From Flammeovirga sp. SJP92 (lineage in GTDB: Bacteria > Bacteroidota > Bacteroidia > Cytophagales > Flammeovirgaceae): a stretch of 64,000 bases of DNA. Shown in pieces: positions 54,909 to 63,544 of this stretch. The notes under the pieces are model-generated. The model saw only the letters and a list, made by a program, of their open reading frames with translations. It searched no databases and was not told where the DNA came from. A program made the translations under genes and the position numbers. Every line of letters begins with the position of its first letter. The stretch's first letter is position 1. The stretch is from assembly GCF_001583495.1 (NCBI RefSeq), contig NZ_LQAQ01000111.1:62001-126000 (forward strand). The letters run 5' to 3'.

Positions 54909-55934
54909 ATGAATAAAAAATATATTGATATTAAATTAATAGGGTTAAGCCTAGCAATTATTCCCTTGTTTTTCATCGACATAAGCATAGGCTCTTCGAA
55001 TATTTCAATATCAGATATTATGAAAACCTTTTTTGGTGGAGAGCAGGAGGATAGTACAGCAACCATACTTTGGTTGATTAGAGTGCCAAAAGCGTTGGTG
55101 GCGGTGTTGGTAGGAATAGCATTATCCATAAGTGGTTTATTGATGCAAGCATTATTTAGAAATCCAATGGCAGGGCCTTCTGTTTTAGGTATTAATTCAG
55201 GTGCATCACTTGGGGTTGCCTTGGTTTCTTTGTCTTCTGGAATTGGACTAGGAATCAATTCTATTTCCTATTTAGAGAATTTTGGTATTTGGCTCACGGT
55301 TTTTGCTTCTTCTGCCGGAGCGGCAATTGTAATGTTTATTGTATTATTGGTTGCACACAAAGTCAATGATAATGTTGCATTGCTGATTGTAGGAATGATG
55401 TTGGGGGCATTGACTGCGTCATTAGTAGGAATTGCACAGTATTTCAGTCATCCAGATCAGCTTCAGGAGTATATCTTATGGACTTTCGGGAGTTTGGGAG
55501 GTATTGTTTATGAGCAAATTATCATACTCACCGTCTTTGTTGTAGTAGGTTTTATTATTGCCTTAACACTTTGCAGATCTATGAACCTTATGCTTTTGGG
55601 AGAACAATATGCAAAGAGCATGGGACTGTCTGTTCAACGATATAGAATTTTAAGTATCCTATCTGCAAGCTTATTAGCAGGTGGTGTTACCGGCTTTTGT
55701 GGTCCCATTGGTTTTGTGGGTATAGCAGCGCCTCATATTGCAAGAGTTGTCGCTAAATCTTCAGATCATTTTAAACTATTACCTCTCAGTGCAGTTATTG
55801 GAGCATTGGGAATGTTAATTTGTGATACGATTTCTCATTGGAGTGATTCAGGAGTGGTTATTCCAATCAATTCCATTACATCTCTTATCGGTGCTCCAAT
55901 AGTGATTATAGCCATGTTAAAAGGAAGAAAATAA
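54909..55934 (+). CDS. FecCD/BtuC-type ABC transporter permease
   Basis: A 341-residue permease with 8-10 TM helices. RVPKALVAVLVGIALSISGLLMQALFRNPMAGPSVLGINSGASLG is the hallmark region of FecCD permeases for iron-siderophore, heme or cobalamin import; GLSVQRYRI and CGPIGFVGIAAPHIAR (near residue 260) are also typical (shown in part). The ATPase gene overlaps its stop by one base. No periplasmic binding protein or TonB receptor is next to it, so ligand identity is open. Confidence 0.92.
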   Translation: MNKKYIDIKLIGLSLAIIPLFFIDISIGSSNISISDIMKTFFGGEQEDSTATILWLIRVPKALVAVLVGIALSISGLLMQALFRNPMAGPSVLGINSGASLGVALVSLSSGIGLGINSISYLENFGIWLTVFASSAGAAIVMFIVLLVAHKVNDNVALLIVGMMLGALTASLVGIAQYFSHPDQLQEYILWTFGSLGGIVYEQIIILTVFVVVGFIIALTLCRSMNLMLLGEQYAKSMGLSVQRYRILSILSASLLAGGVTGFCGPIGFVGIAAPHIARVVAKSSDHFKLLPLSAVIGALGMLICDTISHWSDSGVVIPINSITSLIGAPIVIIAMLKGRK

Positions 55935-56995
55935 TGAATGAAAGTGTTTTATCAACTAGAAATCTGATTACTGGCTATCAGGATAAAGGTGTAGCTCCGA
56001 AAGTAGTGGGGAAGTACGGTGAACTTCATCTCAGAAGAGGAGAATTCAATGTCTTGATTGGAGTGAATGGTGTTGGGAAATCTACACTATTGAAGACACT
56101 TTCAGGTGAAATTATTCCATTGGAAGGTGAAGTGACAATCAATGGTCAAGTGTTAAATGAATTGAGCAACACACAACGCTCTTTGTTGATTAGTTTTGTT
56201 TTTTCTAATACTTCAATCGTAGGGAAATTAACTGTTTTTGAAACCGTATTAATGGGAAGGTATCCCTATGTCAATTGGTGGGGAAAGCTAAAGGAAGAAG
56301 ATCATAGAATTGCTTTAGACGCTTTGAAAGATGTTGGAGCAGATCATCTTAAAGAACGTTATATTAATACATTGTCAGATGGTGAAAGACAGAAAGTGAT
56401 GATTGCGAGAGCAATTGCACAGAACACAGATGTAATCTTTTTAGATGAGCCCTCAGCACATTTAGATTTGATCAATAGAATTGAAATATTCCAGCTTTTA
56501 AAAAGTATTGCCCGAAAAAAGCAAAAAGCAATTTTACTAAGTACGCATGAAATCGAAATGTCACTGCAAGTGGCTGATAACCTATGGATTTTGTATGACA
56601 AAGAAGTTAAAATAGGATCACCTTCAGAAATAGTGGCGACCAATTTTATCAATCAAACGTTCTCATCTCCTTCAATTGCTTTTAATGCTAAAAGCGGTGT
56701 TTTCAACTTCTGTGCATCTGAACGGTTGTTTTCTTTTAAAATTTCATTATCACAAGAAGTTGAAAATTATAAAGGACCAATTGATCCGGTAATATACCTT
56801 GAATGGGAATTGAAAAAGATGATCTCTGAAGGTGCATATATAGATGGAAATCCTCAATTTGATATTATTTTGAGGGGAATGGAAAAAGAAGAGGCGTTAC
56901 ATTGGGAAGTGAATTTTGATGGTAAAAAATACACTTATGATTTATCTAAATGTAGTCTATTCAGTGAGTTAATGAAATTATATCAGCTGGATTGA
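55934..56995 (+). CDS. FepC-type ABC transporter ATPase with C-terminal extension
   Basis: A 353-residue ATPase partner of the FecCD permease. Walker A is GVNGVGKST, signature LSDGERQK, Walker B VIFLDEPSAHLD, His switch STHEIEM. The ATPase domain ends near residue 255. A further ~98 residues (SIAFNAKSGVFNFCASERLF onward) are not in typical 250-270-residue FepC/BtuD proteins and are unrecognised; the start of the extension looks beta-stranded. The ATG overlaps the permease stop (TAATG). Possible role of the extension in regulation is inference. Confidence 0.9.
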   Translation: MNESVLSTRNLITGYQDKGVAPKVVGKYGELHLRRGEFNVLIGVNGVGKSTLLKTLSGEIIPLEGEVTINGQVLNELSNTQRSLLISFVFSNTSIVGKLTVFETVLMGRYPYVNWWGKLKEEDHRIALDALKDVGADHLKERYINTLSDGERQKVMIARAIAQNTDVIFLDEPSAHLDLINRIEIFQLLKSIARKKQKAILLSTHEIEMSLQVADNLWILYDKEVKIGSPSEIVATNFINQTFSSPSIAFNAKSGVFNFCASERLFSFKISLSQEVENYKGPIDPVIYLEWELKKMISEGAYIDGNPQFDIILRGMEKEEALHWEVNFDGKKYTYDLSKCSLFSELMKLYQLD

Positions 56996-57013
56996 AATTA
57001 TATTTATTAATTA

Positions 57014-57045
57014 TTGTGGTTTTGACTCCTTTTCGTTTATATTTG
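57014..57045 (+). promoter_or_regulatory. Bacteroidota promoter
   Basis: TTG (57014-57016), 21-base spacer, TATATTTG (57038-57045), a full match to the consensus. It leaves 53 bases to the start at 57099. Confidence 0.7.
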
Positions 57046-57098
57046 GTTATAATTACAATTGGCATAAAGTCAAATTTTTTTATCATTCATCCTTACTA

Positions 57099-59753
57099 AT
57101 GATGAAGCAATTAAGCAAAAGTTACATATTAACTCTATTTTTATTATTAACAACAGCCTTCAGTCTCATAGCTCAAGATAAGGTAGTGAAGGGTATTGTT
57201 ATTGATGAGGACCAGCAACCAGTATACAATTCATTAGTATACCTTGATGGGAATCAGGTGGCTACTACAAGTGTTGACGGGAAATTTTCATTTACTACAG
57301 CAAATCCATCAAAAATTAGAAATTTAAACGTAATCAAAAGAGGATACAAGATGCAGACTTGGGCTTTTGAAAACTCAAATGTCATCAAAGTACTCTTAAC
57401 GTTTGCACCTGTATATATTGACGGTGAAATTTTAAAAGATGGTAAGCCAGTTCCAGGAAAATACGTTAAAATCTCTGGTCAGAAGTTCAATGCGGTAAAG
57501 ACCAACAATAAAGGTGCTTTCCAGCTGATCATTGACAGAAATTATAAAGTTCAGAGCAATACAATCTTTTTGGTAGACGGTGATCCAATCAAACAGAAAT
57601 ATGTAGAGTATAATTCACAGCTCAGCAAGGTGACAATTACATTGCCTTCTGAAAATGGAAAAACAGCTACTGCAAAAGTGGCAAAGAAAAAGACTACATC
57701 ACCTTCAGTGGTTAAATCAAAACCAAAGGAGGATGATATCTATGTTGATCCAATTCTAGTTGTGGTTGTCTATGATGAAGATATTTCTCCTGCTGATTCT
57801 TTAAATGTGAGAATCGATGAGAAAAACTTTATCACCGATAAAAATGGTGAGTTTGAAGTATACGCCGACTCTTTAAGTGAAGCTAACTTTGAAATCGATG
57901 ATTACTCTATCATTAAAACAAAGTATGATTATGAAGATAATTATATGTTTGTATACATCTCTGACGGATCTGGAGGTTCACAAGGAGAGACCAATATGGA
58001 GTACTCAGAAAACTTCCAAGCAGTATTCAACTCACTTGAAGCTGAAAAGCAATTGTTGCAAGAAAATGGAGCTAACTTAAGAAAGGAGATTCAAAAGATT
58101 TCTGAAAAGTTAGATAAAGATATCAATCCTAAGAATAAGAAATCGCTAGAGAGCTATTTAGAGCGATTGACAAATTCATTGATTGAGAACGAATTGAGAT
58201 ATGAGGAAGCACAATACAAAACATCTCAGATGTTAGAAAGAATGCGTAATCAAATCTCTAATCAAGAAACTACAATTGTTCAAATTGAGGAGGAGAAAGA
58301 AGAGGTAGAGACGGAAAGAATGCTATATTTTGTTGTAGCGGCTATTTCATTGATCTTGATCTTTGTTTTCTATAAAAACTCTCAGAAATTAAAAGAACAA
58401 CGTGACGATTTACAAGAAATTACTGGCCGTTTAGAAAAAGCCAATGAGGAAGTTGTAAAATCACACGAAGAAATGCTTTCTGTAAAAGATATTGGACAGA
58501 AATTTACAGCAACACTAGATTTCGATAAGCACATGCTTGATTTGCAAGAGAGTGTGATGGAGTTGGTGCCTGCAAATACGTTTGGTATTGGTATTTACAA
58601 TAAGTTTGACAAACGCCTTGAATTTAGAAATCAAGTGTCAGATATTGGATTAGAAAACTACTACAGCGTTTCTATTTCTGATGCCTATAGCTTAGCATCT
58701 TGGTGTTTCAATAATGAAGTGGAATTAATTATCAACAACTTTGATGAGGAAAGTCCGCTTTATATTCCACAAGGAAGAAGCTTACCGACAAAAATTAATC
58801 AATCTATTATCTATATGCCACTAATTGTGGAAACGAAGGTGTTAGGTGTGATTACAATGCAATCTAAAGAGCCAAATCAATACAATGATATCAATATATC
58901 TAATTTGAAAGCTTTGGCGTCTTATGCTTCAATTGCGGTAGCCAATTATATTTCTTACAAAGAATTGTCTGAGAAGAACAAGAGTATCACAGATAGTATG
59001 CGTTATGCTAAAACTATCCAAAATGCAATCTTACCTTCTGAGTCATTGCTTAAAGAGAACTTTAATGAACACTTTATCTTGTACCGTTCGAAAGACATCG
59101 TTTCTGGTGATTTCTACTGGTTCAAGCGTAAGGAAGTGAATGGAACTGTAATGAAATTTATTGCAGTAGTGGATTGTACAGGGCACGGTGTTCCTGGAGC
59201 ATTCATGTCAATGATTGGTAATGCATTGTTGAATGATATTGTCAACGTAAAAGGAATTACTGATACTGTAGAGATCTTAAATGCGCTTAATGTTGGTGTG
59301 AAAGAGTCATTACAGCAAGAGAATTCAATGAATGATGACGGAATGGATGTAGCATTAATCGCTATGAAAGAGGAGAAGGATGGAGTTCATATTCAATTCT
59401 CTGGTGCTAAGCGTCCAATTTTCGTTTACACTCAAAAGAAGAAAGAGCTTGAGGTGATCCAAGGTGATATCAAATCAATTGGTTACTCAAGTAGAAAAAA
59501 TAAAGAGTTTACAGATCATCACCTTGTATTGCAAAAAGATGACATTATCTATCTTTCAACAGATGGATATGTGGATCAAAATAATGCAAACAGAGAAAAG
59601 ATCGGTTCTCTGAAATTGAAAGATATTATTGCTTCAAATGCATCGAAGACAATGGCTGAACAAGAAGAAGCTCTAGAAGAGATTCTTGATCAACATATTG
59701 TTGGAGAGATTGAACAGCGTGATGATATTACAGTAATGGGTGTGAAGGTTTAA
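57099..59753 (+). CDS. Membrane sensor SpoIIE-type (PP2C) phosphatase
   Basis: An 884-residue protein. Signal peptide 1-26 (FSLIAQ); three CarboxypepD_reg-like beta domains (about 28-95, 100-175, 205-290; VKGIVIDEDQQPVYNSLVYL), then a long coiled coil (about 300-405), one TM helix (about 408-427), a cytoplasmic coiled coil and a GAF-like domain (about 460-620, IIYMPLIVETKVLGVITMQS). The PP2C/SpoIIE catalytic domain covers about 635-884 (SKDIVSGDFYWF, AVVDCTGHGVPGAFMSMIG, DDITVMG), with metal Asp residues in place. It probably dephosphorylates an anti-sigma antagonist or related target; no partner gene is adjacent. Start could be either of two adjacent ATGs. Confidence 0.88.
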   Translation: MMKQLSKSYILTLFLLLTTAFSLIAQDKVVKGIVIDEDQQPVYNSLVYLDGNQVATTSVDGKFSFTTANPSKIRNLNVIKRGYKMQTWAFENSNVIKVLLTFAPVYIDGEILKDGKPVPGKYVKISGQKFNAVKTNNKGAFQLIIDRNYKVQSNTIFLVDGDPIKQKYVEYNSQLSKVTITLPSENGKTATAKVAKKKTTSPSVVKSKPKEDDIYVDPILVVVVYDEDISPADSLNVRIDEKNFITDKNGEFEVYADSLSEANFEIDDYSIIKTKYDYEDNYMFVYISDGSGGSQGETNMEYSENFQAVFNSLEAEKQLLQENGANLRKEIQKISEKLDKDINPKNKKSLESYLERLTNSLIENELRYEEAQYKTSQMLERMRNQISNQETTIVQIEEEKEEVETERMLYFVVAAISLILIFVFYKNSQKLKEQRDDLQEITGRLEKANEEVVKSHEEMLSVKDIGQKFTATLDFDKHMLDLQESVMELVPANTFGIGIYNKFDKRLEFRNQVSDIGLENYYSVSISDAYSLASWCFNNEVELIINNFDEESPLYIPQGRSLPTKINQSIIYMPLIVETKVLGVITMQSKEPNQYNDINISNLKALASYASIAVANYISYKELSEKNKSITDSMRYAKTIQNAILPSESLLKENFNEHFILYRSKDIVSGDFYWFKRKEVNGTVMKFIAVVDCTGHGVPGAFMSMIGNALLNDIVNVKGITDTVEILNALNVGVKESLQQENSMNDDGMDVALIAMKEEKDGVHIQFSGAKRPIFVYTQKKKELEVIQGDIKSIGYSSRKNKEFTDHHLVLQKDDIIYLSTDGYVDQNNANREKIGSLKLKDIIASNASKTMAEQEEALEEILDQHIVGEIEQRDDITVMGVKV

Positions 59754-59773
59754 TTTTAAATCTAAATCCATTG

Positions 59774-59807
59774 AAAAGGCAACAGTTAACTTCAACTGTT
59801 GCCTTTT
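59774..59807. terminator. Bidirectional terminator
   Basis: AAAAGGCAACAGTT (59774-59787) pairs with AACTGTTGCCTTTT (59794-59807), loop 6 nt, A- and T-rich flanks on both sides. It lies between the phosphatase gene and the convergent LytTR regulator. Confidence 0.9.
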
Positions 59808-59820
59808 ATTTTGTTCAAAT

Positions 59821-60516
59821 TTAGCTTTCAAAAAACTGAATAACTACCTCTCTGAAACTTTTACTGACGGGAAGCTCTTCACCTCCAATTTCTACTAATT
59901 CTCTGTTAAATGCTTTTACATGTTCCATATTGACAATAAAAGATCGGTGGATGCGGATAAAAGTAGAGGGCAATTTAGTTTCAATAGCAGATAGAGTTTC
60001 TTTTGTTTTCCACTTCGTATTATTGTTACTGTAAATCATTAAATAATCCGCTTGACTTTCGATATAAAGAATTTCTGAAAAGTTGATTTTATGATGTTTT
60101 CGGTCTGCCCTTATAAATAAATAATCACCTAACACTTTCTTAAGATCGATGGTGTTGGCGGTATTCAAGGCTTCAAACTTCTCTATGGCTGACTTGAAAC
60201 GTTCTAGGGAAACAGGTTTCAAGAGGTAGTCTACAACGTTCAGATCAAAGCCCTCAATAGCGTACTCACGATGAGCACTTATAATAATAACCTTAGGAGG
60301 TTTGGCTAGTGATCTTAAAAAATCAAGCCCGGAAATTTCAGGCATTTCAATATCCAAAAAGATGAGGTCCACTTCTTTTTGGACAATCTCAGTAAAACCA
60401 ACTTGTGCATCCGCCGCTTCTCCAACAACTTCATATCCTTCTACCTGAGATAAGAAGTTTTTTGTAATTCTTCTTGAAATAGGTTCATCGTCTATAATTA
60501 AAACTTTTGTACTCAT
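59821..60516 (-). CDS. LytTR-family response regulator
   Basis: A 231-residue two-component regulator. Receiver domain 1-115 with phospho-acceptor D55 (LIFLDIEMPE) and acidic IIDDE at 7-11; KPVS near 107 is the conserved Lys. The C-terminal LytTR DNA-binding domain runs about 130-231 (ILYIESQADYLMIY, FIRIHRSFIVNMEHVKAF). The gene overlaps the upstream kinase by 4 bases (ATGA), so they form one unit. Targets are probably near LytTR-type direct repeats; a candidate repeat cluster lies in the divergent promoter region at 61630. Confidence 0.92.
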   Translation of the reverse strand: MSTKVLIIDDEPISRRITKNFLSQVEGYEVVGEAADAQVGFTEIVQKEVDLIFLDIEMPEISGLDFLRSLAKPPKVIIISAHREYAIEGFDLNVVDYLLKPVSLERFKSAIEKFEALNTANTIDLKKVLGDYLFIRADRKHHKINFSEILYIESQADYLMIYSNNNTKWKTKETLSAIETKLPSTFIRIHRSFIVNMEHVKAFNRELVEIGGEELPVSKSFREVVIQFFES

Positions 60517-61568
60517 AATTGGATGGTAAGGACTGCTTTATAATAAGCTTCGGTTTGAATAATATTGAATTGATGACAGTTTGGATAATATAAATTAAGT
60601 CTCCTTCTTAGGTTCTCTAAACCTGTTCCTCCAGATTGGAAATATTCAATTTTTTGAGGTTTGCTATTTTCTACTTCAAAAATAAACTCCTTCTCTTGAA
60701 ACGCAGTGATGATATTTAGATAGGCAGATTGACTTGTTTTTTTTATTCCATGTTTAAATGCATTTTCAACCATTGGAAACAAGAGGAAAGGAGTGATCTG
60801 AATCTCGGGATTTATACCTTCAAAATGCATGTTTAATTGAAAACGGTCATCTAATCTTAATTGTTCTAATGCAATATATTCCTGAAGTAATTTTACTTCT
60901 TTGACTAATGCTACTTTTTCTTCTTTGGATTGGTATACTAGGTAATCTAATAAACCACTTAATTGAAGTAAAACTTTAGGAAGATCATCACTCTTTTCAA
61001 TGGCTAAACCATATATATTATTCAAAGTATTGAAAAGAAAATGAGGATGTATTTGTTCCTTGAGTGTATTTAATTCCAGTTCCTTTAACTGATATCCAAT
61101 CTCTAGTTTTTCTTTTTCCAATTGATGGATGGTCTCTTTTCTTTCCTGTTCTTCCCTTATTTGTACTAGAGCAGTATACATGGCAGAGATGAAGAGTTGT
61201 ACAAACCACAACATCGAAAAGTCATTTAAAATAGGGTTCATTTTTTCATATTGCAGGTCAGCAAATACAATCAAACAGCCTATTACCAATATCATTTGCA
61301 CGTATGTATTAACAAGAATAGCATAGAAAAGATAGAGTCCAAATTTAAAGTATTTCTTTTTTTGCAGAAGAAATTTTTTTACCAAAGTATTACTAAGGTA
61401 TAAGGTGAAGCCTATAGTAAAAGGAAACCAAATCAGACAAAAAACAAATGTATTAAAGTAATCTTGATGAAAATGCCCTAAGAATAAAAAGATAATTAAA
61501 AAGGAACATCCCCAATATATAACTTCGAAAGTAGTCCGGTGCGATATGAAATTTCTGAGCTGTATCAT
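60513..61568 (-). CDS. LytS/YehU-type sensor histidine kinase
   Basis: A 351-residue kinase. Four TM helices at about 15-32, 43-62, 76-102 and 118-136, then a coiled coil (140-170) and the His_kinase domain with H176 in HPHFLFN. ATP-binding region near 265-351 (FPMVENAFKHGI as N box; GGTGLENLRRRLNLYYP). No extracellular sensor of size, so the membrane part itself is the likely sensor. Paired with the downstream LytTR regulator. Confidence 0.92.
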   Translation of the reverse strand: MIQLRNFISHRTTFEVIYWGCSFLIIFLFLGHFHQDYFNTFVFCLIWFPFTIGFTLYLSNTLVKKFLLQKKKYFKFGLYLFYAILVNTYVQMILVIGCLIVFADLQYEKMNPILNDFSMLWFVQLFISAMYTALVQIREEQERKETIHQLEKEKLEIGYQLKELELNTLKEQIHPHFLFNTLNNIYGLAIEKSDDLPKVLLQLSGLLDYLVYQSKEEKVALVKEVKLLQEYIALEQLRLDDRFQLNMHFEGINPEIQITPFLLFPMVENAFKHGIKKTSQSAYLNIITAFQEKEFIFEVENSKPQKIEYFQSGGTGLENLRRRLNLYYPNCHQFNIIQTEAYYKAVLTIQL

Positions 61569-61629
61569 ACTATAAATATTCGGAATTTTTCTGAGATATT
61601 ATTTTAATGTCGATAATATTTCCTTTTTT

Positions 61630-61696
61630 GTAGATTAATAGTCAGAGTACGTAGATTAATCGATGGACTAATTCAGTAATCTACAGTTTTAGATTA
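61630..61696. promoter_or_regulatory. Cluster of TAGATTA repeats
   Basis: GTAGATTAAT at 61630-61639 and again at 61651-61660, exact and 21 bp apart. TAATCTAC (61677-61684) is the inverse of GTAGATTA. A further TAGATTA is at 61690-61696. All lie between the divergent kinase gene and the plus-strand gene at 61794. This is the type of spacing expected for a LytTR or other dimeric regulator. Binding is inference. Confidence 0.5.
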
Positions 61697-61793
61697 TCCT
61701 TCGATAAAAAAAGGTTATTGAACGACACTTTATATTTAGGATGATAGGGAGATGTAAGTTTGGGTATTCTTTAACTTTTTAAACATTAGACTT

Positions 61794-62159
61794 ATGAATG
61801 CAATAGCAGAGTTTTTCTACATTGGTGGTATAGAAGCAATGACGACAATATCAATTTCAGGTATAGTAATGATAGCGTTGCTTGTTGTTCGAATTTTCAA
61901 TATCAATTCCAGAAAATTCACCCCCGAAAAATCACTTTCTGTAGCAGGGGAGCTGGCAACATTCTCTCTTGTATTAGGTGTTTTCTTTCAACTGATTGGG
62001 CTGTACAGTGCTTTTGTACATATTGAAGCCGTAGGGAGTGTTTCAATGGGAATGTTAGCGGGTGGCCTGAAGGTGTCATCACATGCTACTTTATATGGCT
62101 TTTTCTATTTCTTAATCGGAAAATTGACAATCATAATTATCCGATTAAATGAAAAATAG
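61794..62159 (+). CDS. Small MotA/TolQ/ExbB-like membrane protein
   Basis: A 121-residue protein with three hydrophobic helices (about 19-34 TISISGIVMIALLVVR, 53-73 ATFSLVLGVFFQLIGLYSAF, 95-118 HATLYGFFYFLIGKLTIIIIRL). The middle and last helices with the GMLAGGLKVSSHATLYG linker recall MotA/TolQ/ExbB proton-channel subunits, but the protein is about half their length and lacks the usual cytoplasmic loop. It is divergent from the LytS/LytTR genes, with which it shares a promoter region, so it may be their target. Confidence 0.55.
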   Translation: MNAIAEFFYIGGIEAMTTISISGIVMIALLVVRIFNINSRKFTPEKSLSVAGELATFSLVLGVFFQLIGLYSAFVHIEAVGSVSMGMLAGGLKVSSHATLYGFFYFLIGKLTIIIIRLNEK

Positions 62160-62174
62160 GAATGATGCAACGAT

Positions 62175-62216
62175 AAAAAATGCCACTTATTTGTAGTGAA
62201 TAAGTGGCATTTTTTT
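62175..62216. terminator. Bidirectional terminator
   Basis: AAAAAATGCCACTTAT (62175-62190) pairs with ATAAGTGGCATTTTTT (62201-62216, with its preceding A), loop about 9 nt. It lies between the small membrane protein gene and the convergent lipoprotein gene. Confidence 0.92.
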
Positions 62217-62223
62217 GTGGTCA

Positions 62224-63429
62224 TTATATCGTTTTATACAACGTAATATCAAGTGGTTTATCTTCCGCAGTAATATTTTTTGAAACAGGCTTCCCTTTAC
62301 TGTCGATATAGGTTAGAGTATATTTTTTACCTTTATCAAGATAGAATTCAAGAATATCATTCATGTCTTTTGTTGGTCCTGCTGTAGTACCGTTCTCAAT
62401 GACTTCATTATCTTTTGAAAGAGTAACTTGTGTTTCCACTCTGTTGTCACTGATTAATGTGCACTCCTTATTTTTGAACATTTTGACACGGACTGTAATT
62501 TTATCTCCTAGAGAAGCTCTTTTTGCTTCTTCTGCCTTCCAAAGACCAATATATCTATCAGTAACGTTGTACGCGTGAACATATCTGATATCATAATCCC
62601 ATACTAATGGGAAAGCATGTTCTGCAGGTTTCCATGAAGAAGCATAAATCCAGTTTTCAGGCTTATTGACATCAGCTACGCCTGCATCTGCTAGGAACCA
62701 ACCTTGATCTAACCCTGATGGGTAATACTCTGTGAAATACCAACGACCATTTACCCACACTTCATTCCAGTTGTGGTTTCCTTGTTTTAAAGTCCAATTA
62801 GGTGTTCCGGCTAAACGTGCTGGAATACCTACAGCTCTAAATGCATCCGCTAAAAGTACTGATAAACCAGAACAAGATGCTAGACCTTGGTCAATAGACT
62901 CATAAGGAGATTGATCGGGTTTTTCTCTTTCTGTCGAATATTTCACTTTTACCACATCAATGATTGTGTCATTTACAATTTTGATGGCTTCTTCAATCGT
63001 TTTGCAATCTTTGACTATAGGAGCAAAACGGTTATAAAAGTCTTGCCTCCAGTCATCTCTTCTCTCATTCATCAAAGCATAAGGAAGTACATCATTAAAA
63101 AAGATAGAATCAGGAAGGTTTTGTGCCCAAGGAAACTCTTCTTTTGCTTTATACCCTAATTCAACATTGTTGATAAGGTAGGAAGCAGAAAGACTTTTAA
63201 GGTCTCTTTCTGGCATGTAAGCAATCAGATAAGCCATACCATCTTTTTGTTCTTTCGAAATGCCATTAATAGCTTTTTCAATTTCAGTTTTATTGTTTCC
63301 AGCTTTCTCTAATGCTTTCTCTAATAAAGTATGATATTGTGGATTAACTCCATTGAATTTTGACTCTGAGCAACTCCATAAAGCTAGAGTGCTCAAAAGA
63401 ATAGTAATAATTTTTTTCATGACCTTCAA
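62224..63429 (-). CDS. Transglutaminase-like lipoprotein
   Basis: A 401-residue lipoprotein; lipobox LALWSC (Cys 20). The transglutaminase core is at about 180-245: Cys in GLASCSGLS, VGIPARLAG, His in GNHNWNEVWV. The third catalytic residue, usually Asp, aligns with Glu in YFTEYYPSG or a nearby Asp in GLDQGW, so activity is uncertain. Residues 245-320 form an extension (AWPAEHAFPLVWDYDIRYVHAYNVTDRY region) and the C-terminal ~80 residues a beta domain (GKKYTLTYIDSKGKPVS). Protease or cross-linking function not established. Confidence 0.8.
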   Translation of the reverse strand: MKVMKKIITILLSTLALWSCSESKFNGVNPQYHTLLEKALEKAGNNKTEIEKAINGISKEQKDGMAYLIAYMPERDLKSLSASYLINNVELGYKAKEEFPWAQNLPDSIFFNDVLPYALMNERRDDWRQDFYNRFAPIVKDCKTIEEAIKIVNDTIIDVVKVKYSTEREKPDQSPYESIDQGLASCSGLSVLLADAFRAVGIPARLAGTPNWTLKQGNHNWNEVWVNGRWYFTEYYPSGLDQGWFLADAGVADVNKPENWIYASSWKPAEHAFPLVWDYDIRYVHAYNVTDRYIGLWKAEEAKRASLGDKITVRVKMFKNKECTLISDNRVETQVTLSKDNEVIENGTTAGPTKDMNDILEFYLDKGKKYTLTYIDSKGKPVSKNITAEDKPLDITLYKTI

Positions 63430-63479
63430 TTAGGTTTAATTGATGCTAAAATCAGTTTTATTTCATCGAAAGTCAAAAT

Positions 63480-63515
63480 ACAAAAACGGCATCATTATGA
63501 ATAATGATGCCGTTT
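63480..63515 (-). terminator. Terminator of the TPR-like gene (minus strand)
   Basis: AAACGGCATCATTAT (63484-63498) pairs with ATAATGATGCCGTTT (63501-63515), loop 2 nt. On the minus strand it is followed by TTG-rich T runs (TTTTTGTATTTTG). Confidence 0.85.
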
Positions 63516-63544
63516 ATTTCTTATTAATAATTGTTTATGCGTGT

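Noticed and set aside
54863-55258. 131-codon minus-strand ORF
   Set aside because: Overlaps the start of the FecCD permease, whose motifs are clear; the antisense protein looks low-complexity and unrelated to anything.
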